Shown one piece after another: positions 7,626 to 14,732 of a stretch of DNA of 25,477 nt. A program made the position numbers and the translations under genes. Numbering within the stretch: the first letter of the stretch is position 1; each line of letters begins with the position of its first letter. Under the pieces are notes generated by a model. That model was not told the origin of the DNA, made no database searches, and worked only from the letters and a program-made list of their open reading frames with translations. This stretch comes from JACJYE01 sp964432875 (GTDB taxonomy: Bacteria > Bacteroidota > Bacteroidia > Chitinophagales > Saprospiraceae): the NCBI GenBank assembly GCA_964432875.1, contig CAYSPJ010000077.1:1-25477 (forward strand). The letters are read 5' to 3'.

Positions 7626-10058
7626 CTACATCTCTACCATCCTACTACTCTCGACCCTCACTTTCAGTAGATCGCCCAACCGCAGGAAAGCCTCCTCCAG
7701 CTTTTCATTGCTGAATACCCGTTCGCCTTTTTGATACTGCTGCAGTATGGAAAAATAGACATTCTGGCTACGCCAGAAATCGAGGTTGATCTCCAGTTTT
7801 TCCAACAACTCCAGTATAGCAACCAAGACCTGGAGCTGTTCCAGGGCAGGCTCCTCTTCCTGAAATTGCTGTATTTCCCGGAAAAGGCGCTCGCTGGCCG
7901 CCAATTGAAAAGCCTGGCTGTCTGACAAACGGATATTCCACTGGTTGAACTCGCTGTACAGCCGCCGAAGATTGCGGATATTGAGGCTGCCATTTTCAAA
8001 AGCCCGCAGCAGATCGCGGTTGACGACGAATTCCGCTGCGCTGCGGTAGAAAGCAGGCACGGGTGTATCGCTGCGGATCATACTGTCCATGAGCTTGTAG
8101 TTGTCCTGATAGATATTCCGCAGGGCGCGTTCGGCTTTTTCCAGGCTCTGGTTGGTGACCAGGGCTAGTATCTTTTTCCGCTCGTCGCGGAAGAGGTCGG
8201 AAAGCGAGTACTTCTCCCGGCCGAAATACTCCTGCATCAGGCCGATGAGCTCGGCCAGGCTGCCTGCTTTGAAGGCCGTTTTCAGCTTTGAGGCCATCTC
8301 GATGAAAACTTCGCGGCTCATGTCGGTAGAAACGTTGCCGATGAGGTCCTCGTGCCCCAAATGGAGCACGGCAAAGCTGAACTGCTTTTTGGACAGGGTA
8401 GTCTTGGATTGCACCCTGGTCCGCCCGATAGCCAGGCGCTGCATACCAGCAGTGAGCAGGTCAAAGTCTTCGCAATTGGCAACGTAGTTGAAAAACTCCA
8501 GGTGTTCAGGATAGGACTCGAACAAGGAAGATACGGCGTAGTGGACGCCTACCCGCACCAGATCAACTCTGGCTGGAAGGACGTATTGCTTATAACTGGC
8601 TGCGCCATTTTCATAGATGTTGCTGGGCGCTTTTTCCAACTGCCGGACGAAGGCATCGTGCAAGTCCTTACCGGCTACCTGATGCGCATAATGAATTGCG
8701 CGATTGGCATATTGCAGGATCTGGTTGGTCTCGATACCGGAGATTTCGTCGAAGAACCAACCGCAACTGGTGTACATGAGCATGGCATGGCGCTGCATTT
8801 CCATCAGGCGCAACAAGCGGATCCTTTCCTCCTCCTCCAGCGGGCGGCTTGTATGGCGGGCCAAGAAAGCCTCCACGTTTTCCTCCGAACGGTCGAGCAA
8901 TACCTGGATGTAGTCATTTCTGGCATCCCAGGGCGATTTGAGGCATTTCCCGGCTTCGCGTTCATAGATGGGGAGCAGTTCGCCGCGCAGCCAATCCAAG
9001 GCTTCGCGCAGCGGCTTGCGCCATTCCTGCGTCCAACCAGACCGGCCGCCGCTATTGCACCCGCAGTTGGAGCGCCAGCGCTCTACGCCGTGCACGCAGC
9101 TCCAGGAGCTGTTCTCGTGGATTTGCACCTCATATTCTGGCGGGAAGAGGTCGAGGTATTGGCCATAATTGGTGATCTGCGCCCAGTCATTGGTTTCAAT
9201 ATGGTTTAGGCAGGCCGCCAGGGCCATCTCGCCATAGCGGTGGTGGTGGCCGTAGCTCTCGCCGTCAGTAGCGATATGGGCCAGTTGAGGCTCGTCATCA
9301 TCGCTGAAAGCTTCGGCAAAGCGCTCGGCAAAATGGCGGCCGTTGTTGAGCAAACCCTCAAAAGCGACGCCCTGGGCAATGCCGCCATGGTAGAAGAACA
9401 GGGCAATACTACGCCCTGAAGGCAGGCGGCAAAGGTAAGGGCGGCGCGTATCGATGGCTTCCGGCGGGAGTATCTCCCATTTTTCTGCCCCTAACTTCCG
9501 CACTGCTTTTGCCTGGCGCGGTGCCAGGACCGTAAACTGGATGCCGTTCTCCGCCAGCACTTCCAGCGTTTCTGTATCGGCAGCCGTCTCCGCCAGCCAC
9601 ATGCCTTCGGGCTTGCGGCCAAAGCGGCACTCAAAGTCGCTGATGCCCCACTTCACCTGAGTCTCTTTATCGCGAGCATTCGCCAGCGGCAGGATGAGGT
9701 GGCTATGCACTTGCGCCAGAGCCGGGCCATGCCCACCAAAACGCTCCTGCCCAATCCGGTCGGCCTCCAGGATGAGCTGATAGGCTTCTGGCTGTGCCTT
9801 CTCCATCCAGGAAAGCAAGGTGGGCCCAAAATTGAAGCTGATACGGGAATAATTGTTGACGATATTGGTGATAAACTGCTCGCGATCCAGGATGCGAGCC
9901 GCTGCATTGGGCGCGTAGCACTCGAAGTTGATGCGCTCATTCCAATCGTGAAAAGGCGCAGCAGAATCCTGCACTTCCACCGTTTCCAGCCAGGCATTCT
10001 CCCGCGGCGGCTGGTAAAAGTGCCCGTGGATGCAGATGTATTTAGGTCGCTTGCTCAT
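7626..10058 (-). CDS. Glycoside hydrolase family 57 protein with DUF3536 domain
   Basis: An 810-residue, signal-less and therefore cytoplasmic protein. The GH57 barrel begins immediately (ICIHGHFYQPPRENAW, His11/His13) and includes FGPTLLSWME, GGHGPALAQ, and GMWLAE at 152-157, in which Glu157 fits the GH57 nucleophile position. Further on are HIATDGESYGHHH and ENSSWSCVHGVERWRSNCGC. The C-terminal ~400 residues are the helical DUF3536 region. GH57 enzymes act on alpha-glucans (amylase or branching activity); the exact reaction of the DUF3536 group is not settled. An ATG at 10145 would add 29 residues, but family members start at MSKRPKYICIHGH and a promoter-like box lies at 10116-10146. It converges with the broken haem-binding gene. 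Confidence 0.92.
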   Translation of the reverse strand: MSKRPKYICIHGHFYQPPRENAWLETVEVQDSAAPFHDWNERINFECYAPNAAARILDREQFITNIVNNYSRISFNFGPTLLSWMEKAQPEAYQLILEADRIGQERFGGHGPALAQVHSHLILPLANARDKETQVKWGISDFECRFGRKPEGMWLAETAADTETLEVLAENGIQFTVLAPRQAKAVRKLGAEKWEILPPEAIDTRRPYLCRLPSGRSIALFFYHGGIAQGVAFEGLLNNGRHFAERFAEAFSDDDEPQLAHIATDGESYGHHHRYGEMALAACLNHIETNDWAQITNYGQYLDLFPPEYEVQIHENSSWSCVHGVERWRSNCGCNSGGRSGWTQEWRKPLREALDWLRGELLPIYEREAGKCLKSPWDARNDYIQVLLDRSEENVEAFLARHTSRPLEEEERIRLLRLMEMQRHAMLMYTSCGWFFDEISGIETNQILQYANRAIHYAHQVAGKDLHDAFVRQLEKAPSNIYENGAASYKQYVLPARVDLVRVGVHYAVSSLFESYPEHLEFFNYVANCEDFDLLTAGMQRLAIGRTRVQSKTTLSKKQFSFAVLHLGHEDLIGNVSTDMSREVFIEMASKLKTAFKAGSLAELIGLMQEYFGREKYSLSDLFRDERKKILALVTNQSLEKAERALRNIYQDNYKLMDSMIRSDTPVPAFYRSAAEFVVNRDLLRAFENGSLNIRNLRRLYSEFNQWNIRLSDSQAFQLAASERLFREIQQFQEEEPALEQLQVLVAILELLEKLEINLDFWRSQNVYFSILQQYQKGERVFSNEKLEEAFLRLGDLLKVRVESSRMVEM

Positions 10059-10115
10059 GGCTTTTATTTTTGCTTTTGCAAATACGGCAACGGTATTGAA
10101 ACACGAGCCGAGCCG

Positions 10116-10146
10116 TAAAGTTAGCAATAAGTGTAAAATAGACAAT
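10116..10146 (-). promoter_or_regulatory. Candidate promoter of the GH57 gene
   Basis: On the minus strand ATTG (10143-10146), a 19-base spacer and TAACTTTA (10116-10123) match TTTG-N19-TAnnTTTG with one mismatch in each box. It is about 57 bases before the ATG at 10058 and lies within the frame of the longer alternative start, which argues for the shorter protein. Confidence 0.4.
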
Positions 10147-10206
10147 AAGCCAAAGGGATTCTAGCGCCGCAGATCGATAGTGAATACCAGATAGAGCCCC
10201 CCACCT

Positions 10207-10262
10207 CTTTATCCTTTACCCTTTACCCTTTATCCTTTACCCTTTACCCTTTACCCTTTATC
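10207..10262. repeat. Heptamer tandem array CTTTAYC, 8 units
   Basis: Eight uninterrupted 7-base units of CTTTACC or CTTTATC, in the order ATC, ACC, ACC, ATC, ACC, ACC, ACC, ATC. The array lies between the divergent GH57 and lipoprotein genes and ends 12 bases before the lipoprotein -7 box. Arrays of related units occur at 10848, 13918 and 25463. Similar short heptamer arrays are known in cyanobacteria as STRR sequences; those here were recognised only from the sequence. Confidence 0.9.
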
Positions 10263-10282
10263 CCCAACTCTTCCTACCTTTG
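10250..10282 (+). promoter_or_regulatory. Promoter of the lipoprotein gene, with a -33 box inside the heptamer array
   Basis: TACCTTTG at 10275-10282 is an exact -7 match, 17 bases before the ATG at 10300. At a 21-base spacing the -33 position is filled by TTTA (10250-10253), part of a heptamer unit. The whole upstream promoter region is therefore repeat sequence. Confidence 0.55.
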
Positions 10283-10299
10283 CCTGAAAAAATAAACTT

Positions 10300-10836
10300 A
10301 TGCGTACACTGAGCTTATTATTCGTAGTGACCCTATTATCCGCCTGCAGCAATGTGAGCCAATTGGAAGCACCCATCCAGGAGCTCTCAATCCGCTGGGA
10401 AAAAGAGCGGAGCAGCATCGCTTCAACCGTAGAGGAAGTATCGCGCTCGCAGGAAGTGACCCGGCAAGTGCTCGAAAAGATGACCTCGGTGGAAGAACAA
10501 GCCACCCAAGCAGGCGAAGCAGCCCAAAGCAAGCTGGCCACTTTGCAGCAGGAAATGCAGGCTAAATCCGGCATGCTGGGGCAAATCGCTCAACAAACCT
10601 CAGAGTTCCTCACCGAATGGCAGGCCGGCACCCTAGCCCTGGCCGACCTCAAAACTGGATTGGCAGATGGGAAACTACCGGGCGATGCCAAAACCAGCAT
10701 CGACAACCTTAATGCCCTGGCTTCCAAGGCTGGTGAAAACAGCTCAGCTTGGATGGCCCAATTGTTGTCCATCAACGCTGAGCTCGATATCATTATCGAG
10801 TCGTTTAGCAATTTGGCGGCGGGATTGGGGAGGTGA
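10300..10836 (+). CDS. Coiled-coil lipoprotein, unknown function
   Basis: The protein has 178 residues. A lipoprotein signal peptide ends in LLSAC, with lipidated Cys16 followed by Ser-Asn. The rest is almost entirely alpha-helical with heptad patterns, rich in Glu, Gln, Ala and Ser, for example QEVTRQVLEKMTSVEEQATQAGEAAQ, so it should be an elongated coiled coil tethered to a membrane leaflet. A second helical pair, LGQIAQQTSEFLTEWQ and the C-terminal ELDIIIESFSNLA, follows. No family is recognised. It stands alone with its own promoter and is flanked on both sides by heptamer arrays in inverted orientation. Confidence 0.8.
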   Translation: MRTLSLLFVVTLLSACSNVSQLEAPIQELSIRWEKERSSIASTVEEVSRSQEVTRQVLEKMTSVEEQATQAGEAAQSKLATLQQEMQAKSGMLGQIAQQTSEFLTEWQAGTLALADLKTGLADGKLPGDAKTSIDNLNALASKAGENSSAWMAQLLSINAELDIIIESFSNLAAGLGR

Positions 10837-10847
10837 AAGGTTAAAAA

Positions 10848-10899
10848 AGGTTAAAGGGTAAAGGTTAAAGGTTAAAGGGTAAAGGGTAAATGAGGGTAA
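10848..10899. repeat. Heptamer tandem array AGGKTAA, 6 contiguous units plus one
   Basis: Six direct units (AGGTTAA or AGGGTAA) run from 10848 to 10889; after ATG a seventh unit follows at 10893-10899 and then a G7 run. This is the reverse complement type of the upstream CTTTAYC array, so the lipoprotein gene sits between inverted repeat blocks. It starts 11 bases after the lipoprotein stop. Confidence 0.88.
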
Positions 10900-10941
10900 A
10901 GGGGGGGTGCGGGATGGAGCAGTGCCCGATACGGGCTGGAG

Positions 10942-10975
10942 TTTGAATATCTTCTCCAAATCCTTTCTATCTTTG
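10942..10975 (+). promoter_or_regulatory. Promoter of the PIG-L gene
   Basis: TTTG at 10942-10945, a 22-base spacer and TATCTTTG at 10968-10975 match both boxes of the Bacteroidota consensus. The start codon at 10996 is 20 bases beyond the -7 box, giving a short leader of about 12-15 bases. Confidence 0.65.
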
Positions 10976-10995
10976 CGGAAAATTAACCAAGCGCT

Positions 10996-13518
10996 ATGAT
11001 GAAGATATGGAAACGCCCCCTGCTGCTCTTGTCCATTTGGGGCATTGCCCTGACCGCTATGGCCCAGGGGCCCAAACACTGGTCGGCGGCTGATGTGCAT
11101 GAAGCCATCCAAAAGCTGAACTTCCTGGGCTCGGCCCTTTACGTAGCCGCTCATCCTGATGATGAGAACACCCGGCTGATCGCCTATCTGGCCAACGAGG
11201 CTAAAGCGGAGACGGCTTATATCTCCCTTACCCGGGGCGATGGCGGGCAAAACCTCATCGGCCTGGAGATCGAAGAGCTGCTGGGCTTGCTACGCACCCA
11301 GGAGCTGCTGGCTGCCCGCCGCATCGATGGCGGCACGCAGTTCTTCAGCCGCGCCAACGACTTTGGCTACTCCAAACACCCGGACGAGACGCTGCGCATC
11401 TGGAACAAAGAGGAGGTGCTTTCCGACGTGGTTTGGGCGATCCGCAAATGGCAGCCCGATATCATCATCAACCGCTTCGATCACGAAACGGCCGGGCGCA
11501 CCCATGGCCACCATACGGCCTCGGCCATGTTGGCCTACGAGGCCTTCGATCTGGCCAACGACCCTGAAGTTTACCCTGAACAGCTCCAACTGGCCGCCCC
11601 CTGGCAGCCGCGCCGGCTCTTTTTCAACACCTCCTGGTGGTTCTATGGCAGTCAGGAAGCTTTCCAAAAAGCTGACAAGTCCAGTATGTTGAGCTTGGAT
11701 ATAGGCGTGTATTACCCGCTCAAGGGCCTGTCCAACAACGAAATCGCGGCCATGAGCCGCAGCATGCACCGTTGCCAGGGCTTCGGTTCGGCGCTCGACC
11801 GGGGCGGGCAACAGGAGTACCTCAAACTGCTAAAAGGCGACTTGCCGGAAGATAAAGAAGACCTCTTCGCGGGCATCAATACCACCTGGAGCAGGGTGGA
11901 AGGCGGAGAAAAAGTCGGCACCCCGCTGCGCCGGGCCCTGGAGGGCTTCGACTTCCGGCAGCCCTACGCTGTACTGCCCCATCTACTGGAGGCTTATCAA
12001 AGGCTGCAGGAGTTGCCCGACGGGCACTGGAAGCGCATTAAGATGCCGCAGTTGCAGGAAACCATCCTTGCCTGTCTGGGCTTCTATGCTGAAATAACCG
12101 CCGATGATTACTCCGCCTCTCCTGGCGAGGAAGTAGCCTTTTCCATCGAAACCATCAACCGCTCGCCCATTGAGGTACGCCTGGAGTCGGTAACTTATCT
12201 GCCAATGGGCCTGGATACCACCCTGGCGCTGCTCCTGGAAGACAACCAGAAGTACGCCTGGTCGAGGAAACTCCAGTTGCCGCGCGATTTGGCTTACACC
12301 AACCCCTACTGGCTCAACGAGCCCTGGGAATTGGGCATGTTTACCGTGGAAGAGCAGGAGCTGCGCGGCCTGCCAGAAACGCCCCGCGCCTTGCGGGCCC
12401 GCTTCCGCATCAGCGTGCAGGGCGTGCCCATCGAGTTTGAACGAGAAGCCGTCTATAAGCGCACCGACCCTGCCAAAGGGGAGGTCTATCGGCCTTTCGA
12501 GATCACGCCAGCAGTATTCGCCAACATCGCCGAAAAGATGTATGTCTTTGGCAAAGATGAAGCTCAGGAGGTCAAGCTGCGCATCCAGGCCGGCAAGGCC
12601 AATTTCAAAGGGCGGGCCCGCCTGCGCTTGCCCGAAGGCTGGCGCGCCACTCCTGCCTTCGTAGAAGTCGAGCTTGCCCGCAAAGGCGAAGCCCAAACCG
12701 TTGCTTTCCAGCTCTTCCCGCCCAAGGCTCAAAGCGAGGGCTACATCCAGGCAGTCGTGCAAGCTGAAGGCAAAGACTATAGCCACGAACTAGTGCTCAT
12801 TGAATACGACCACATCCCTACTCAGACGGTACTGCGGGACAGCCGCGCTAAAGTGGCTAAGGTAGCCCTCGAAAAAGCAGGCAACCATATCGGCTATATC
12901 ATGGGGGCAGGTGATAACATCCCCGCCAGCCTCCGGCAGATCGGCTACGAAGTGAGTTTGCTGGATGAACTAGAGATCAACCAGGCCCGGCTGCAAGGCT
13001 TTGATGCCGTAGTGGTGGGCATAAGGGCTTACAATACCAGCGAGCGCCTGAAGTTCTTGCAAACGGAATTGATGGAGTACGTCAGGCAGGGCGGCACTTT
13101 GGTGCTCCAGTACAATACGGCCGGCGGCCTGCTGACCCCCTCTGATGAGCTGGGGCCCTACCCTTTCAAGCTCTCGCGCAGCCGCGTGACGGTTGAAGAG
13201 GCTGAAATGCGCCTGCTCAAGCCAGAACACCCGCTGCTCAACTGGCCCAATAAAATCACCGCCGCCGATTTTGACGGCTGGGTGCAGGAACGCGGCCTAT
13301 ACTTCCCCGGCGAATGGGATCAGCGCTACGAGGCGCTCCTTTCCTGCAACGACCCCGGTGAAGCCCCGCTCGACGGCGGCCTGCTCGTCGCCCAGTATGG
13401 TGATGGGCACTTCATCTACAGCTCCCTGAGCTGGTTCCGCCAACTGCCGGCTGGCGTACCTGGCGCTTATCGCTTGTTTGCCAATATGCTCTCGGTGGGG
13501 AAAAAGGCTGGGCCGTAA
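10996..13518 (+). CDS. Secreted PIG-L family deacetylase with C-terminal ThuA/GATase-like domain
   Basis: The protein has 840 residues. A signal peptide (MMKIWKRPLLLLSIWGIALTAMAQ) precedes a PIG-L/LmbE zinc deacetylase domain, about residues 35-300, with the metal-binding AHPDDE motif at 52-57 and GHHTAS at 171-176, plus TRGDGGQN and FDHET. The family removes N-acetyl groups from GlcNAc-type substrates; the substrate here is unknown. Residues ~370-600 are beta-rich and likely two Ig-like folds (SPGEEVAFSIETINRSP). Residues ~640-830 resemble a class I glutamine-amidotransferase/ThuA-like fold (GAGDNIPASLRQIGYEVSLLD, GGTLVLQYNT), probably not catalytic. This large layout is common in Bacteroidota. 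A promoter lies directly upstream. The protein is likely periplasmic. Confidence 0.9.
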   Translation: MMKIWKRPLLLLSIWGIALTAMAQGPKHWSAADVHEAIQKLNFLGSALYVAAHPDDENTRLIAYLANEAKAETAYISLTRGDGGQNLIGLEIEELLGLLRTQELLAARRIDGGTQFFSRANDFGYSKHPDETLRIWNKEEVLSDVVWAIRKWQPDIIINRFDHETAGRTHGHHTASAMLAYEAFDLANDPEVYPEQLQLAAPWQPRRLFFNTSWWFYGSQEAFQKADKSSMLSLDIGVYYPLKGLSNNEIAAMSRSMHRCQGFGSALDRGGQQEYLKLLKGDLPEDKEDLFAGINTTWSRVEGGEKVGTPLRRALEGFDFRQPYAVLPHLLEAYQRLQELPDGHWKRIKMPQLQETILACLGFYAEITADDYSASPGEEVAFSIETINRSPIEVRLESVTYLPMGLDTTLALLLEDNQKYAWSRKLQLPRDLAYTNPYWLNEPWELGMFTVEEQELRGLPETPRALRARFRISVQGVPIEFEREAVYKRTDPAKGEVYRPFEITPAVFANIAEKMYVFGKDEAQEVKLRIQAGKANFKGRARLRLPEGWRATPAFVEVELARKGEAQTVAFQLFPPKAQSEGYIQAVVQAEGKDYSHELVLIEYDHIPTQTVLRDSRAKVAKVALEKAGNHIGYIMGAGDNIPASLRQIGYEVSLLDELEINQARLQGFDAVVVGIRAYNTSERLKFLQTELMEYVRQGGTLVLQYNTAGGLLTPSDELGPYPFKLSRSRVTVEEAEMRLLKPEHPLLNWPNKITAADFDGWVQERGLYFPGEWDQRYEALLSCNDPGEAPLDGGLLVAQYGDGHFIYSSLSWFRQLPAGVPGAYRLFANMLSVGKKAGP

Positions 13519-13544
13519 CGCGAAGTGGGATACCGCTGGGCCGT

Positions 13545-13618
13545 CAGCCTAAAGGTTTCGTTTGGGTTTAAATACCCCGTGTAACTCTGTATAATCTTAC
13601 TTAACGGGGCTTAGGCTG
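13545..13618 (+). other. Structured RNA or terminator-like element after the PIG-L gene
   Basis: CAGCCTAA (13545-13552) pairs perfectly with TTAGGCTG (13611-13618). Inside, CCCCGT (13575-13580) pairs with ACGGGG (13604-13609), extended by GTAA/TTAC. The 3' sides of the two stems are one base apart. It lies 26 bases after the PIG-L stop. There is no T run, so a simple terminator is doubtful. Confidence 0.5.
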
Positions 13619-13713
13619 CCGCTAAGGGTTTGCCTTTATAGCTACCAAGCTGCGTTACGCTTCGCACAAATGCTACGCCAATATCTAACAGGACTAACGG
13701 GACAAAGCACAAA

Positions 13714-13917
13714 TTCTCTCCTTTTTCCTTTTCCCTTCCCGCTTCTCCCGCCTCATTTCATTCGGACGGGATGTCGTTACACTCCAGTTGCGCTCAGACG
13801 GGATGTGAGAGCGGGCACAAGGCCCGCCCCTGCTTTTTACTTCCCGCTTCACTTCGTTCAGACGGGATGTCACTTCGTTCTATCCCGCTCTCGCTTCGCT
13901 CGTCCGGGACGCCAGCG
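13714..13917. repeat. Composite intergenic repeat: pyrimidine tract, GACGGGATGT copies, GC palindrome
   Basis: The 537-base gap 13519-14055 has no believable gene. This part begins with 27 consecutive pyrimidines (13714-13740). GACGGGATGT occurs exactly at 13765-13774, 13797-13806 and 13861-13870. Around the third copy ACTTCGTTC occurs twice, before and after. GCGGGC-ACAAG-GCCCGC (13811-13827) forms a perfect 6-bp hairpin. ORFs across it are low-complexity and are not called. Confidence 0.7.
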
Positions 13918-14007
13918 TTTTACTTTTTACTTTTTACTTTTTACTTTACCCTTTAACCTTTAACCTTTAACCTTTAACCTTTAACCTTTAACCTTTAACC
14001 TTTAACC
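13918..14007. repeat. Heptamer tandem array TTTTTAC/TTTACCC/TTTAACC, 13 units
   Basis: A 6-base partial unit TTTTAC is followed by three TTTTTAC (13924-13944), one TTTACCC (13945-13951) and eight perfect TTTAACC units (13952-14007). The change of unit type inside the array suggests stepwise expansion from one ancestral unit. It lies between the convergent ends of the PIG-L and pyrophosphohydrolase genes. Confidence 0.92.
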
Positions 14008-14055
14008 TTGAAACCTCCATCCAACCACACCACCAGCACTATGATCAGAAGCGCC

Positions 14056-14529
14056 TCACCCTTGCTCAATAATCTCCTGCAGGCGGGCCGGCGAGTAGTT
14101 TATGGACTTCAGGGTTTTGTGGTCGTCAGTGCGGTAAACGAGGTAGTGGCCATCGGATTCGGCGATATAGCTGTCGAAGCCTTTTTCTTCGAGGTAGTAG
14201 CGGCGAGTAGCTACGGCTTCCTCCAGGCTATGGCAAGTTTTGCTCATATTGGAGCGCTGTACTTCGTCGAACAGGGCGCGGAATTTTTCGCCCAGGCCAA
14301 ATTCCAGTACGGCCCCGGAGAGGACATATTGGAGGTCGCACAGGGCATCGGCCACCTCTACGATGTCGCGGTCTTCGATGGCCTTTTGGAGCTCCTTCAG
14401 CTCTTCAGCCAGGAGGGCCACCCGCAGGCGGCAGCGCTCCTCCGCAGGGATGACTGGCCGGGGCTCGATGGGGTGCTTGAAGGTGCGGTGAAATTCCGCC
14501 ACCTGATTTAGTGCATCTAATTTGTCCAT
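14056..14529 (-). CDS. MazG-like nucleoside triphosphate pyrophosphohydrolase family protein
   Basis: A 157-residue cytoplasmic protein beginning MDKLDALNQVAEFHRTF. It carries the all-alpha NTP-PPase metal-binding pattern, with EExxE at Glu42/43/46 (AEELKELQ) and ExxD at Glu58/Asp61 (VEVADALCD). The C-terminal part (SLEEAVATRRYYLEEKG and the YLVYRT strand) is typical of the single-domain Bacteroidota group. Likely function is hydrolysis of non-canonical or modified (d)NTPs to NMP and PPi; the substrate cannot be read. The frame stays open to an ATG at 14583, but a promoter at 14551-14584 covers that region, so 14529 is preferred. Confidence 0.85.
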   Translation of the reverse strand: MDKLDALNQVAEFHRTFKHPIEPRPVIPAEERCRLRVALLAEELKELQKAIEDRDIVEVADALCDLQYVLSGAVLEFGLGEKFRALFDEVQRSNMSKTCHSLEEAVATRRYYLEEKGFDSYIAESDGHYLVYRTDDHKTLKSINYSPARLQEIIEQG

Positions 14530-14550
14530 ATCGCTAATTTTTTGGTGCTG

Positions 14551-14584
14551 CGAAAATAGCATTTTGTTATTCTTTACACGCAAA
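14551..14584 (-). promoter_or_regulatory. Promoter of the pyrophosphohydrolase gene
   Basis: On the minus strand TTTG (14581-14584), a 22-base spacer and TATTTTCG (14551-14558) match the Bacteroidota consensus with one mismatch in the -7 box. It gives a leader of about 15 bases before the ATG at 14529. Confidence 0.5.
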
Positions 14585-14603
14585 ACAACAAATTCCAGCT
14601 CAG

Positions 14604-14637
14604 TTTCTTAGATTTTCAATTATAACCTATACTTTTG
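14604..14637 (+). promoter_or_regulatory. Promoter of the arginine decarboxylase gene
   Basis: TACTTTTG at 14630-14637 matches the -7 consensus exactly; TTTC at 14604-14607 is 22 bases upstream as a near -33 box. It would give a leader of about 90 bases before the TTG at 14733. It diverges from the pyrophosphohydrolase promoter 20 bases away. Confidence 0.5.
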
Positions 14638-14732
14638 CAGCGCTAGCACCCCGGAAAAGTTTCGGATGAATTCGCAAGGTGCTGTGCTTTGTTGGTCATC
14701 ATTAATGGTTAGACAAAAAAATCCAGGCAAAA

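Noticed and set aside
8352..9209. 285-codon plus-strand ORF inside the GH57 gene
   Set aside because: It is antisense to a gene with clear family motifs; long shadow frames are common in this GC-rich DNA.
13670..13963. 97- and 61-codon ORFs in the gap after the PIG-L gene
   Set aside because: They run through heptamer arrays and repeated motifs and translate to low-complexity Leu/Phe/Arg strings.
10207..14007. CRISPR array suggested by the short tandem repeats
   Set aside because: Units are 7 bases and directly adjoining, with no spacers and no cas genes.
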